Part shown: positions 43,323 to 52,325 of the stretch, one piece after another
Position numbering within the stretch: the first letter of the stretch is position 1
Layout of the letters: every line of letters begins with the position of its first letter
Assembly (NCBI RefSeq): GCF_003012705.1
Contig: NZ_PXYL01000009.1
Span: 1-64,000 of the forward strand
DNA: 64,000 nucleotides
Direction of reading: 5' to 3'
DNA from: Pseudaminobacter soli (ex Li et al. 2025)
GTDB lineage: Bacteria; Pseudomonadota; Alphaproteobacteria; Rhizobiales; Rhizobiaceae
Notes under the pieces: model-generated
Database searches by the model: none
Told to the model about the DNA's origin: nothing
What the model saw: only the letters and a program-made list of their open reading frames with translations
Translations under genes and position numbers: made by a program

Positions 43323-43972
43323 AGTCCGCGATCTCCACGTCCACTACCAGAAGGTCGCTGCCCTGAAGGGCATCAGCCTGCAGGTTCCGTCAGGGGGCAT
43401 CGTCACCATTATCGGCGCCAACGGCGCGGGCAAGAGCACCACGCTGCGCGCCATCTCCGGGCTGGTCCGTCCCTCGAAGGGCGAGATCCATTTCGACGGC
43501 CAGCGCATCGACAATCTGCCGCCCGAGCAGATCGTGGGGCGTGGCATCGCCCACGTGCCTGAAGGTCGGCGCGTCTTTCCAGACCTCAGCGTCGAGGAGA
43601 ACCTGCGCATCGGCGCCTTCCTGCGCGCGGACAAGGACGGGATCGAGAGTGACCTCGAAGATGTGTTCCGTCGTTTCCCGCGTCTGAAGGAGCGCCGTAC
43701 CCAAAGGGCGCGCACGCTGTCGGGCGGCGAGCAGCAGATGGTGGCGATCGGGCGGGCGCTGATGTCAGGGCCGAAGTTGCTGCTTCTCGATGAGCCGTCA
43801 ATGGGCCTTTCGCCGGTGGTGGTGCAAGAGATTGCCCGCATCGTTGCTGATATCGCCGACACTGGTGTGCCGGTGATACTGGTGGAAGGAAATCGGCACC
43901 GTCGCCTTGGAGGGCAGGGCCGCCGACCTGCGCACCAATGACCATGTCAGGAGGGCCTATCTTGGCGCCTGA
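43312..43972 (+). pseudogene. Branched-chain-type ABC transporter ATPase (LivF-like), damaged 3' end
   Basis: A LivF-type ATPase with intact Walker A (GANGAGKST), signature (LSGGEQQMVAIGRAL) and Walker B (LLLLDEPSMGLSP). After VPVILVE at about 43889 the normal text (QNA...ALxLxxRAYVLE) is missing and the frame shifts, giving 17 foreign residues and a stop at 43941. In another frame the true family ending follows at once: EIGTVALEGRAADLRTNDHV then RRAYLGA and a stop at 43972. So roughly 16-17 codons plus a frame were lost right where the LivF switch region lies. The protein is about 209 residues instead of about 235 and probably not fully functional. ATG 43312 overlaps the livG stop; GTG 43303 is an alternative. 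Confidence 0.75.
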
Positions 43973-44609
43973 GACGTGGAGCTTCCGGGACCTCATTGCA
44001 GCGGGATGGAGTGAGGCGGACCTCGAATGGGAAAGCCTGACCTCGACGGCGGTTTCCGACCTTGCGGCCGGGCGCACGGGCGAGGCATTCGATGGTTTTG
44101 CTAGGGCGTTGCGGCTGGCCCGGACCGAGCTCGCCAACGATGATCCGAGGCTCGCCACCAGCCTCTGCAATCACGCGGCTGCGCTGGACGCGGCGGGCGA
44201 GGGCGCCATGACGAGGCAGATCCGTGCTTCGGCCGCCCGGGCGTGGGCGGGATGTGAGCGCTGGATCGCAACGATGACGGCGCCGCGCACTGCACGGTCG
44301 TCGCTTTTTCATTTGCGCATGGAGCGCCTGCATCGGCCGGCCTACGAGGAGCGCTGGCGGGTCAAGGGACGCGAGTTGCTTGCGGCGGTGCAGACCGAGA
44401 TTGGCGGGCTGGGAAGGCTCGTCCTGGTCGGCCCGGCCAAAGCAGAGGAGCGGGCGCAGCGCTGGAAACGGGAACGGCCGGCTGGCCTCGGTGATCCGAG
44501 GAAGCTGCTCGGCGCGGTGATATTGCTGGCGGCAAGGGAAGGAGTGCACGCAGTCGCCGTCGGAGATGATGCTGTAGATGCAGCGGCGACGCCGCAGCCA
44601 CAGGAATAA
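43962..44609 (+). CDS. Helical (TPR-like) protein of unknown function inside the importer operon
   Basis: A 215-residue protein I do not recognise by name. The N-terminal half is helical with TPR-like spacing (WESLTSTAVSDLAAGRTGEA, FARALRLARTEL, ATSLCNHAAALDAAGEGA); the second half is basic and Trp/Arg-rich (HLRMERLHRPAYEERWRVKG). No signal peptide, so cytoplasmic. TTG 43962 is the likely start because AGGAGGG sits six bases upstream; it overlaps the original livF stop at 43970. It lies between the ATPase and binding protein genes of the tmm-linked importer, so a regulatory or assembly role is possible. Not a usual part of LIV transporters. Confidence 0.7.
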   Translation: MAPETWSFRDLIAAGWSEADLEWESLTSTAVSDLAAGRTGEAFDGFARALRLARTELANDDPRLATSLCNHAAALDAAGEGAMTRQIRASAARAWAGCERWIATMTAPRTARSSLFHLRMERLHRPAYEERWRVKGRELLAAVQTEIGGLGRLVLVGPAKAEERAQRWKRERPAGLGDPRKLLGAVILLAAREGVHAVAVGDDAVDAAATPQPQE

Positions 44610-44778
44610 TGGGAAGTCTTTTTCTGCCGGCATTTCTGGTCGGCTATAGATGACCAAAAGGAGCGCGCAGCAGTCGATCTGTGCTTCTCCATCACGAAGA
44701 AAAGTATCGGCACCGGGAACAGGCTGCGGAGCAGTATCCCTCCGACAGCACAACGAAAATTCGAGCGGAGGAACCTCG

Positions 44779-46077
44779 ATGACTTCTGCATCCAAGATTT
44801 CGCTTAACAGAAGAACCCTTCTTTGCGGCGCGGCAAGCGCTGCACTCATGCCGGTTGTCGGCTTTCCGCGCGCCAGCTTCGCGCAGGAGGACGTGGTCAA
44901 GATCGGCTTCCTGGCGCCCCTGACCGGGCCTGTGGCCGCCTGGGGTAAGCCCGGTCTTGATGGCTGCAAGATCTGGGCCGACTGGATGAACGAGGCGGGC
45001 GGGATCGAGATCGGTGGCAAGCCGCACAGGATCGAATTCGCCTCCTATGACGACGAAGACGATGCCGGCAAGGCGCGCGCCGGCGCCACCCAGCTGATCC
45101 GCGAAAGCGACGTCAAGTTCATCATGATGCTGGGCGGCAATTCCTGGCCGGGCGTCGAAGAGATCGCAGCGCGGCAGGGCATGCTGGTCTCGACGCTGCT
45201 GCCGAGCGACCTGACCCCCAACACCGAGACGCTGATCGCGCCTTGCGAGGTGCATCCGATCTACAACGTCACCGGCGTCGACTGGCTGGCGGCCAATCGG
45301 CCGGAGCTGAAGACCGCCGTGATCTGCGCGCAGGACGACGCCCTCGGCAAGCCTTCTGTAGCTACCTACCTGGCCGCCTTCGAGGCTGCCGGCATCGAGG
45401 TGCTCGGCGACCCGTTGTTCTTCGACCCCGCCACCACCGACTTCGCGCCGGTGATGACCCAGCTTCTGGCCAAGAACCCGGATATTCTGTGCCTCGACAC
45501 CTGCTACGCCGACTATGTGCATCCGCTGTGTGAACAGGCGTTCCAGCAGGGTTACAAAGGGCAGATCATTTCCTGCACGCTGGATTTCTACCAGCGCATC
45601 GTCGAGCGTACCTCGAAGGAGTTCATGGAAGGCGTGATCTTCCAGTTTCCGGACTTCGATGACAAAGCGCTCAACGATCCGCGCATCAACTTCAGGAAGC
45701 CGAACGATTTCTACGCCGAATATGTCAAGCGCTACGGCGCGACGGAATGGTCGGCGGTGTCGTGGGAATATTCCTCGATCATGGACCTTTGGGCGGATGC
45801 CGCGCAGCGCGCCGGCAGCGTCGAGCCGGCCGATGTGTTGAAGGCCATGAAGGAGGGCGGCAAGGGCAAGCATGCATTTGGCGAGGCGCGCTGGTGGGGC
45901 AAGGACCTGTTCGGCCTCGACAACGCGCTTGTGGGCGACTGGCCGGTGGTGGTGATCCGCGATGGCAAGGCCACCATCGCCGAATTCCGCTCCATTCCCG
46001 ACTGGTGGGACAAGCATGGACCGCTGCTGATCAAGCACATGACCGATCTTGGCCAGATGTGGAGCCAGCGCACCTGA
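44779..46077 (+). CDS. Branched-chain-type ABC transporter substrate-binding protein
   Basis: A 432-residue periplasmic binding protein (peripla_BP_6 type). The leader SLNRRTLLCGAASAALMPVV is Tat-like (RR-x-L-L), with cleavage near ASFAQ. The mature start DVVKIGFLAPLTGPVAAWG is diagnostic. ATG 44779 follows GGAGG; the upstream open frame has no such signal. It is much larger than classical LivJ and has aromatic-rich stretches (WSAVSWEYSSIMDLWAD) that could suit a quaternary or tertiary amine. The ligand is inferred from linkage to tmm. Confidence 0.9.
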   Translation: MTSASKISLNRRTLLCGAASAALMPVVGFPRASFAQEDVVKIGFLAPLTGPVAAWGKPGLDGCKIWADWMNEAGGIEIGGKPHRIEFASYDDEDDAGKARAGATQLIRESDVKFIMMLGGNSWPGVEEIAARQGMLVSTLLPSDLTPNTETLIAPCEVHPIYNVTGVDWLAANRPELKTAVICAQDDALGKPSVATYLAAFEAAGIEVLGDPLFFDPATTDFAPVMTQLLAKNPDILCLDTCYADYVHPLCEQAFQQGYKGQIISCTLDFYQRIVERTSKEFMEGVIFQFPDFDDKALNDPRINFRKPNDFYAEYVKRYGATEWSAVSWEYSSIMDLWADAAQRAGSVEPADVLKAMKEGGKGKHAFGEARWWGKDLFGLDNALVGDWPVVVIRDGKATIAEFRSIPDWWDKHGPLLIKHMTDLGQMWSQRT

Positions 46078-46155
46078 CACGGCCAGGCGGCCCCCGGGCC
46101 GCCTCTTTCCTCGCTGGGGCGAGGTGTTCATGACGCGACCAACCGGGAACTGCCG

Positions 46156-47022
46156 ATGTCGGACTTTCTTCTGCAAACAGCCTTCAATGCCTCCTATGCC
46201 GCTAGCTACATGGCCCTCATTGCCGTGGGGCTGGTGCTGATCTTCGGTGTCATGGGGGTGATCAACTTTGCCCATGGCGAGCTCTATATGGCCGGCGCCT
46301 ATGCGGTGGTTTTCTTCTACGCCGGGCTGGGCCTGCCCTTCATCGTGGCAGTGGCAATCGGCCTCGTCTTCGTCGGCTGTCTCGGCATGCTGATGGAACT
46401 GGCGCTATTCCGGCCCTTGCGAACCAATCCGCTCGGCGGCCTCATTGCGTCCATCGGATTCCTTCTGATGCTGCAGACCGTGGCCGTGCTGGGCTTCGGC
46501 CTGCGCAACCAGAATGTTCCGCCGGTCTCGCAAGGGCGCATCACCGTTGGCGGAGCCTTCCTGACCTATGAGCGCCTCTATGTCATCCTGGCGACGGTGG
46601 GGCTGCTGCTGGCGCTATGGTTGTTCCTGCGCAAGAGCAAGTTCGGCTGGGCGCTGCGCGCCTGCGCGCAGGACCGCGAAGCGGCCTCCCTGCAGGGCAT
46701 CTCGATCAACCAGACGGCGCGCTATGCTATGTTTATCGGAGCCGGCCTTGCAGGCGTCGCCGGTGCGCTGACCGCACCGCTGGTCGCGCCGACGCCCTAC
46801 ATGGGGCACACGGTGATCGTGACCGCCTTCATCATTATCATCGTGGGCGGCATCGGCAGCCTGGAGGGGGCAGTACTAGCCGCGATCATCTACGCCTTCG
46901 TCCATACCTTCGTGACGACCTTCTTCGACGGCGTCATCGCAAACATCGTCGGCCTGCTGCTGATGCTGGCTGTCCTCGTCGTCAAGCCGCAAGGCCTGTT
47001 TGGAGTGCGCGAACGTGCATGA
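46156..47022 (+). CDS. Branched-chain-type ABC transporter permease (LivH-like)
   Basis: A 288-residue LivH-type permease with about eight membrane segments; GLVLIFGVMGVINFAHGELY is the family's signature near the N-terminus and VVKPQGLFG its end. It overlaps the LivM-like gene start by eight bases. Confidence 0.93.
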   Translation: MSDFLLQTAFNASYAASYMALIAVGLVLIFGVMGVINFAHGELYMAGAYAVVFFYAGLGLPFIVAVAIGLVFVGCLGMLMELALFRPLRTNPLGGLIASIGFLLMLQTVAVLGFGLRNQNVPPVSQGRITVGGAFLTYERLYVILATVGLLLALWLFLRKSKFGWALRACAQDREAASLQGISINQTARYAMFIGAGLAGVAGALTAPLVAPTPYMGHTVIVTAFIIIIVGGIGSLEGAVLAAIIYAFVHTFVTTFFDGVIANIVGLLLMLAVLVVKPQGLFGVRERA

Positions 47023-48034
47023 ACGAAACACGATCAGCGGGGCCGGTTGGATCGGCATCCTCGCTCTGGCGGTGGTGCTGCTTGCGGTGCCGCATCTTGT
47101 CAGCTTTTCCCAGCAGGAACTGCTGGTCTTCCTCACCATCAACGTGTTGCTGGTTGTCAGCTATCGCCTGCTGACGCTCACCGGCGAGTGGTCGCTCGCC
47201 CATGTGGTGATGATGGGCGTCGGCGCCTATGGCAGTGCGCTCTACAGCAAGCTGTTCGGCTTCCCGGTGCCGCTGGCCATGCTCGCTGGCGCGGTTACGG
47301 CAGGGTTGATCGCCACCGTGCTCAGTTTTCCGCTGTTTCGCATGAAGGGCTTCTACTTCCTCATAGGCTCGTTCGCCGCCGGCGAGGTGATCCGCCTGAT
47401 CTGGAAGCGCTTTACCGATCCTTTCGGCGGGCCCAAGGGGATCCAGCGCATTCCCGGCTTTCCCGAGATCGATCTCGGCTTCCTGCGCGTCGATTTCTAC
47501 CAGCCTGAGAACTATTACTACTTCGTCCTGGCGGTGGTGCTGGTGTCTCTGTGGGTACTCTACCGCATCGAGAGATCGCGTATCGGCCTCACCTTCCACG
47601 CCATCCACTGGCAGGACAAGCTGTCGGAATCGGTTGGCATCGACACGTTCGGCCATCGCATGCTGGCCTTCGTCGTTGCCTCGTTCTTTGCCGGCGTTGC
47701 CGGCGCGCTCTATGCGCACTATCTCAGCACGGTCAATCCGAACCAGTTCAACGTCGATACGATGGTCTATGTGCTCATCTGGACCATCGTTGGGGGCACC
47801 AGTCGCTGGTACGGTCCCATACTTGGCGTCATCGCGCTGACCATCATCGACGAGGTTATCCTGCGCGGCATCGGCGCGGACCAGTGGCGGCCGCTGCTCT
47901 ACGGGGCGATCCTCATCTGTGCCATCCTATTCCTGCCCAACGGGCTGGAAAGCTTGGTCATCAGGGCGGGCGAAGCCCTGCGCGGCCGCTCCGCTTCGGC
48001 CGTTACCGGGGCGGCGGGGGCTGAGCAAGAGTGA
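47015..48034 (+). CDS. Branched-chain-type ABC transporter permease (LivM-like)
   Basis: A 339-residue LivM-type permease with about nine membrane segments. LTGEWSLAHVVMMGVGAYGS, FRMKGFYFLIGSFAAGEVIR and YVLIWTIVGGTSRWYGPILG are typical. GTG 47015 is preferred, with GGAG about nine bases upstream inside the livH end; TTG 47000 is possible. Last gene of the tmm-linked operon. Confidence 0.92.
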   Translation: MHERNTISGAGWIGILALAVVLLAVPHLVSFSQQELLVFLTINVLLVVSYRLLTLTGEWSLAHVVMMGVGAYGSALYSKLFGFPVPLAMLAGAVTAGLIATVLSFPLFRMKGFYFLIGSFAAGEVIRLIWKRFTDPFGGPKGIQRIPGFPEIDLGFLRVDFYQPENYYYFVLAVVLVSLWVLYRIERSRIGLTFHAIHWQDKLSESVGIDTFGHRMLAFVVASFFAGVAGALYAHYLSTVNPNQFNVDTMVYVLIWTIVGGTSRWYGPILGVIALTIIDEVILRGIGADQWRPLLYGAILICAILFLPNGLESLVIRAGEALRGRSASAVTGAAGAEQE

Positions 48035-48127
48035 TACCAAACCCGCTGCTCATAGTCCTTAAGCACTTGGTCAGTGAGCCTTGGCTAGATGCGCAGGTGA
48101 GTGGCCGTTTGAAGCGCAAGCCGCCTA

Positions 48128-48832
48128 TCAGCCGTCGGCGGCAGGGAAGCTGCGTGGAAATACCTGACGCAAGAGGGCCATGGCCGTCTTGTGCAACGCG
48201 TCGGAACGGATGGCGTCGGGGTTGAAAGTATCCCAATACCAGGCACCCTGCACCAGGTAGTTGAGACCCTCGGCCAATGTTTCTATGTCGACACCCTCAT
48301 AACCGCCTTCTCGGGCTACTTCTGCAAGGAAATCGCGCGTCTGCGCCAGGTATTCGCGATCGCTGGGCAGACTGATCATTCGATCCAGTTGCACTGTTTG
48401 ACGGTCGCTGCTGAATAGCACCCAGACAGCAACCCAGTCGGGGTGCTGTCGCCTGAAATGCCGCGCGCAATCAATGGCAGCAACGATACGCTCCGGCGCC
48501 GTCAACCCGGGCAGAAGCACTGTCTCCTGCCAGAGCCGCGCAAATTGATCGTTGAGATACTCAAGCACTGCACGAAAGAGCTTTTCCTTAGTGCCGAAGT
48601 GGAACACGACGAGGGCGTTGGACGATCCGATGTGGTCGGCGATACGCTGCATGGTGACGCTAGCTATCCCTTCCTCGGCGATCAGTCGAATGGTCGTGTC
48701 GATAATTCGTTGCGCGCTGGCCTGACCGCGCAGGTGGCGACGATCCGTCTTGCCGGCTTTGGTCATAGGCACGGAAGCGGCGACCGACTTCTCCTGTTTC
48801 GGTTTGGTGATCGAGGTTTTCGCCGTTTTCAA
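48128..48832 (-). CDS. TetR-family transcriptional regulator
   Basis: A TetR protein of about 234 residues. HTH at roughly residues 40-85 (IIDTTIRLIAEEGIASVTMQ, RIADHIGSSNALVVFHFGTK), then a ligand domain with HFRRQHPDWVAVWVLFSSD, reminiscent of BetI-like members. TTG 48832 has GGGAG seven bases upstream; ATG 48766 closer to the HTH is the alternative. It is the last gene of the minus-strand operon that begins with the ATPase at 54332, so it may regulate its own operon through the dyad at 54411. Confidence 0.87.
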   Translation of the reverse strand: MKTAKTSITKPKQEKSVAASVPMTKAGKTDRRHLRGQASAQRIIDTTIRLIAEEGIASVTMQRIADHIGSSNALVVFHFGTKEKLFRAVLEYLNDQFARLWQETVLLPGLTAPERIVAAIDCARHFRRQHPDWVAVWVLFSSDRQTVQLDRMISLPSDREYLAQTRDFLAEVAREGGYEGVDIETLAEGLNYLVQGAWYWDTFNPDAIRSDALHKTAMALLRQVFPRSFPAADG

Positions 48833-48929
48833 TGCGCTGCTCCCAGGCTGCCGGCGGTCCGGCAGCCTTTGGCTCTTATTGACCGATGGGCGGCGACGGT
48901 CAACGGCCTGCTGCCGTTGACCGTTTCGA

Positions 48930-50357
48930 CTACAGGCTTGGGCGGTTCGCCGCGTCCTGGTACCAGGAGCCCTGCGCGGTCTCGAAGGCAAGTCCTGCGC
49001 GGAATACATCCGCGTCGCAATAGGTGCGCCCGACGATTTGGATGCCGGTCGGGACGCCGTTGCTAGCGCGCCCCGAGGGTACCGAAAGCACGGGGCAGCG
49101 GCTCATCATGTTGAAGGGTGTCGTCATCGCCCAGCCGAGCATGGGGTTGACCTGTTTGCCGTTGATTTCGACCGAACCGACGGAATGGTCGAAGTCGGCC
49201 GGCACGGCAGGCAGGGCATTGGTCGGGCAGACCAAGATGTCATAGCGCTCAAGGATAGGGCCTAGCGTCAGATACATGTCGTCAACGACCTCAAGGCTTG
49301 CGACAAAATCCGATGCCTTCGACTTGCGGCCCCGCTCAGCCATCTGCCGGGCGTAAGTGGTCATCTTGTCGCCGTGCTCCTTCAAGAGACCTGACAGATA
49401 CCCGCCGAAAATGTGGTCCAGATAAGCCAGGCCCGCCTCAAGGACGTGAGGCTTCCACCCCAGATCGACCTCTTCCACGGTGGCGCCGAGCGAACGGAAA
49501 ACGTCCAGCGCCGCAAGCGTGTTCTTCTGTACTTCAGGATCAACCTCGAAGAATCCGAGATCCATGGAAAAGGCGATCTTCCAGCCTTTGATCGGCTTGT
49601 ATTCGAGTGGCAGGCGCAACTTGGGCCGGAGGGTCGCAATATCGTGTGGGCTCGGGCCGGACATCACGTTCTGGAGCAAGATCGCGTCCGTGACTGTGCG
49701 CGCCATCGGGCCCGTGTGGCAGAAAAAGTCCAGGTTGAACGGCGCATCGTCGGGATTGCGGCCATAGGGCGGCTTATAGCCGACCACGCCGCAGGCCGCC
49801 GCCGGAATGCGGATCGACCCGCCAATGTCGGATCCGGTCGCGAGGGACGATGTTCCCGATCCCAGCGAGGCTCCTGCTCCGCCCGATGACCCGCCGGGCG
49901 TGAATTCAGGGTTCCATGGGTTGCGCGTTATGCCCCAAAGACGAGACCAGGTGGTTCCAGCGCAGCAAAACTCCGGAGTGGCGGTCCGAGCATGAATGAT
50001 GCCCCCGGCTGCCATGATGCGTGCGTTCATCGTCGAGGTCCTCTCGGCGATATGGTCCTTATAGATTAGTGAACCCACCGAGGTCGGCTTGCCCTTGATC
50101 TCGCTTTCGTCCTTGATACCCACGGGCAGTCCTTCAAGGGCGCCGGTCCTGGCGCCCCTGGCATACTTTGCTTCGGCCCGTCGCGCCCGCTCCATGGCTT
50201 CGTCAAAATGGGTATAGGTCAGCGCGTTGACCGGCACCTTCACCGTCTCAGCACGACTGATTGTCGCTTCCATAAGCTCCACCGGCGAAAGCTGACGATT
50301 TCGGAAACGGCGCAGCGCCTCGTGTGCGGGCATATAACAGAGTTCAAGATCACTCAT
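48930..50357 (-). CDS. Amidase (amidase signature family)
   Basis: A 475-residue amidase. The Ser-cisSer-Lys triad is visible: Lys82 in GIKDESE, Ser158 in GGSSGGAGASLG and nucleophile Ser181 in GSDIGGSIRIPAA. The oxyanion-forming stretch and the GLPVGIKD start are standard. ATG 50357 has GGAG upstream; the longer frame is not supported. Downstream of a Pot-type importer and upstream of TetR, so it probably hydrolyses the imported amide to ammonia and an acid. The substrate is unknown. Confidence 0.9.
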   Translation of the reverse strand: MSDLELCYMPAHEALRRFRNRQLSPVELMEATISRAETVKVPVNALTYTHFDEAMERARRAEAKYARGARTGALEGLPVGIKDESEIKGKPTSVGSLIYKDHIAERTSTMNARIMAAGGIIHARTATPEFCCAGTTWSRLWGITRNPWNPEFTPGGSSGGAGASLGSGTSSLATGSDIGGSIRIPAAACGVVGYKPPYGRNPDDAPFNLDFFCHTGPMARTVTDAILLQNVMSGPSPHDIATLRPKLRLPLEYKPIKGWKIAFSMDLGFFEVDPEVQKNTLAALDVFRSLGATVEEVDLGWKPHVLEAGLAYLDHIFGGYLSGLLKEHGDKMTTYARQMAERGRKSKASDFVASLEVVDDMYLTLGPILERYDILVCPTNALPAVPADFDHSVGSVEINGKQVNPMLGWAMTTPFNMMSRCPVLSVPSGRASNGVPTGIQIVGRTYCDADVFRAGLAFETAQGSWYQDAANRPSL

Positions 50358-50463
50358 TGATTGCTCCGAACTGGAAAAAGGGAGATCGGTCCGACTTATC
50401 CGCCTCCGACGTCTCTGGGGGCTGACGCCGGAGACGTGCGGAAAGGCGACCGGATAGCCAGGG

Positions 50464-51498
50464 CTACTTGAGGACTTCGGTCCAGATTTTCGTATACATT
50501 TCATTCACTTCCGGCGGACAAGCCGGCGTGAACCTGCCCTTGTCGAGGAACTCGGCCGGGACAACGATTTCCGGTGCGTTCTTCATCTCTTCGGGCATGA
50601 ACTTCTCGGAGCCGGCTATGCCGTTGGCATAGCGCGCATAGGCCGAGATAAGCGCCGCGTTCTCCGGGTCCATGACGAAGTTTTGAAAGAGCTTCGCGTT
50701 CTCGACGTTTGGAGCCGTCTTCAGCACCGCGACATTGTCCATCCAGATCGGATAGCCCTCTTTCGGATAGCCATAGACGAAATGCGGATTCTCCAAGCGC
50801 ACGCGCATCGATGCACCGCCCCAGTTGACGCCTGCGTCAAAGTCGCCGGCGGTGTATTTTTCGAGGCTGGGGTAATCCAGGGATAGCCACTTGGGTCTGG
50901 CTGCAACCAGCCGGTCACGGACCTTGCGTAGAATATTCTTGTCGCTGGTGCAGGCGTCGGTACCGCCTTCGTAGTAGATGGCCAGCGTCAGGATATCGCC
51001 CATCTCGGGCAACACACTTAACTTGCCCTGAAGCTCAGCAGGCGGGTCGAGGAATATCGCCGAGGTGTTGGGATCGCCGGAATAGACCGACGTGTTCACC
51101 AGCATGCCGGTTGTTCCCCATTGCCACGGCACTGTGTAGTGGCGACCGGGATCGAAATCGACATTGACCCAACGCGGGTCAACATTCTTGAAGTTCTCCA
51201 TCTGATCGGGGCGGGTTTCCAACAGAAGCCCCTCATCAATCCAGATCTTCACGAAGGTCGAAGTCGGCACGACGATATCGAAATCGTTGCCACCCTGGCG
51301 GGTCTTGGCGAGCGCGGTATCGTTGGAATCGAAGTCCGTGATCGTTACCTTGACGTTGTATTTCTCCTCGAATTTCTTGATCAGTTCGGGGCTCGTGTAG
51401 TTCCCCCAGTTGAAGATGTTGAGAACACCTTCGGCGTTGGCAGTCCCAATATGCAAGAGCGCGAAGATCGATGCAGCAGCAGTAACAAGCGATCGCAT
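50464..51498 (-). CDS. ABC transporter substrate-binding protein, PotD type
   Basis: A 344-residue polyamine-group binding protein with a Sec signal (MRSLVTAAASIFALLHIGTA, cleavage after ANA). The mature start EGVLNIFNWGNYTSPELIKK is typical of PotD/PotF, as are DIVVPTSTFVKIWIDEGLL and the central Trp-rich region. ATG 51498 is chosen for the signal peptide. In the operon with two permeases, an ATPase, an amidase and TetR. Confidence 0.9.
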   Translation of the reverse strand: MRSLVTAAASIFALLHIGTANAEGVLNIFNWGNYTSPELIKKFEEKYNVKVTITDFDSNDTALAKTRQGGNDFDIVVPTSTFVKIWIDEGLLLETRPDQMENFKNVDPRWVNVDFDPGRHYTVPWQWGTTGMLVNTSVYSGDPNTSAIFLDPPAELQGKLSVLPEMGDILTLAIYYEGGTDACTSDKNILRKVRDRLVAARPKWLSLDYPSLEKYTAGDFDAGVNWGGASMRVRLENPHFVYGYPKEGYPIWMDNVAVLKTAPNVENAKLFQNFVMDPENAALISAYARYANGIAGSEKFMPEEMKNAPEIVVPAEFLDKGRFTPACPPEVNEMYTKIWTEVLK

Positions 51499-51524
51499 GG
51501 GAAACTCCGGTTGGTTGAGGCGGG

Positions 51525-52325
51525 TCAGTCTTTCTTGCGGCTGAGGAAGAAGAAGAGGGTGACGACGGCGATGGAGAGCGCCAGAAACATCGTCGAAATG
51601 GCGTTCATCTCGGGCGTTACGGTCCGCCGCAATTGGCCGAGCATGTAGGTGGGCAACGTTTCCTGCCCAGCTGATTTGATGAATTCGGTGATCACCACAT
51701 CGTCGAGCGAGACGACGAAAGCCAGCATGAAACCGGCGAGGATCGCGGGCCACAGAAGTGGGAAGGTCACGCGACGGAACACCATCCATGGAGTGGCGTA
51801 GAGGTCGGCGGCGGCGCGTTCGAGGGAAAGATCCATCGTCTCCAACCGCGCGCGGATCGGCAGGAAGGCAAAGGGAATGCAGAAAGCAATGTGAGCGGCG
51901 ATCAGGTAGCCAATCCCAGTGTAACCGGTCCAGACCTTGATCCGCGAAAAGACCACAAGCAGCGCCACAGCGGTGACGATCTCGGGCACCATGAGCGGCT
52001 GGTTGATGAAGGCGACCTTGAAGGCCAGCCCGCGGTAGGACGCGGTGCGGGTAGTAGCGAGTGCCGCCATGGTGGCGGCAACAGTGGCGACGAGCGCTGC
52101 GATCGGGGCGACCGTCAGCGACCTGATCGTCGCTTCGATGACACGATCATTGTTCCAGGCCGTCGCGAACCATCGCAGCGATACCCCCTCGAGCGCACCG
52201 ACTGTCGTTCCAGCGTTGAAGGCGAAAACAACCATCGTCGCGATCGGAAGATAGAGCAGGGCAAAGCAGAGGAGCGCAATTGACGTAAATCCGCGTTGCC
52301 GCCTGACCGAATAGCGCCTAGCCAT
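51525..52325 (-). CDS. ABC transporter permease, PotC type
   Basis: A 266-residue permease with six membrane segments; EAA loop SLERAAADLYATPWMVFRRV. ATG 52325 follows GGGAG and overlaps the preceding permease's stop by eight bases, which fixes the start better than the longer frame. Confidence 0.9.
   Translation of the reverse strand: MARRYSVRRQRGFTSIALLCFALLYLPIATMVVFAFNAGTTVGALEGVSLRWFATAWNNDRVIEATIRSLTVAPIAALVATVAATMAALATTRTASYRGLAFKVAFINQPLMVPEIVTAVALLVVFSRIKVWTGYTGIGYLIAAHIAFCIPFAFLPIRARLETMDLSLERAAADLYATPWMVFRRVTFPLLWPAILAGFMLAFVVSLDDVVITEFIKSAGQETLPTYMLGQLRRTVTPEMNAISTMFLALSIAVVTLFFFLSRKKD

Noticed and set aside
44692-46275. A 527-codon minus-strand frame opposite the HAAT binding protein
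   Set aside because: Antisense shadow; the plus-strand product is an unmistakable periplasmic binding protein.
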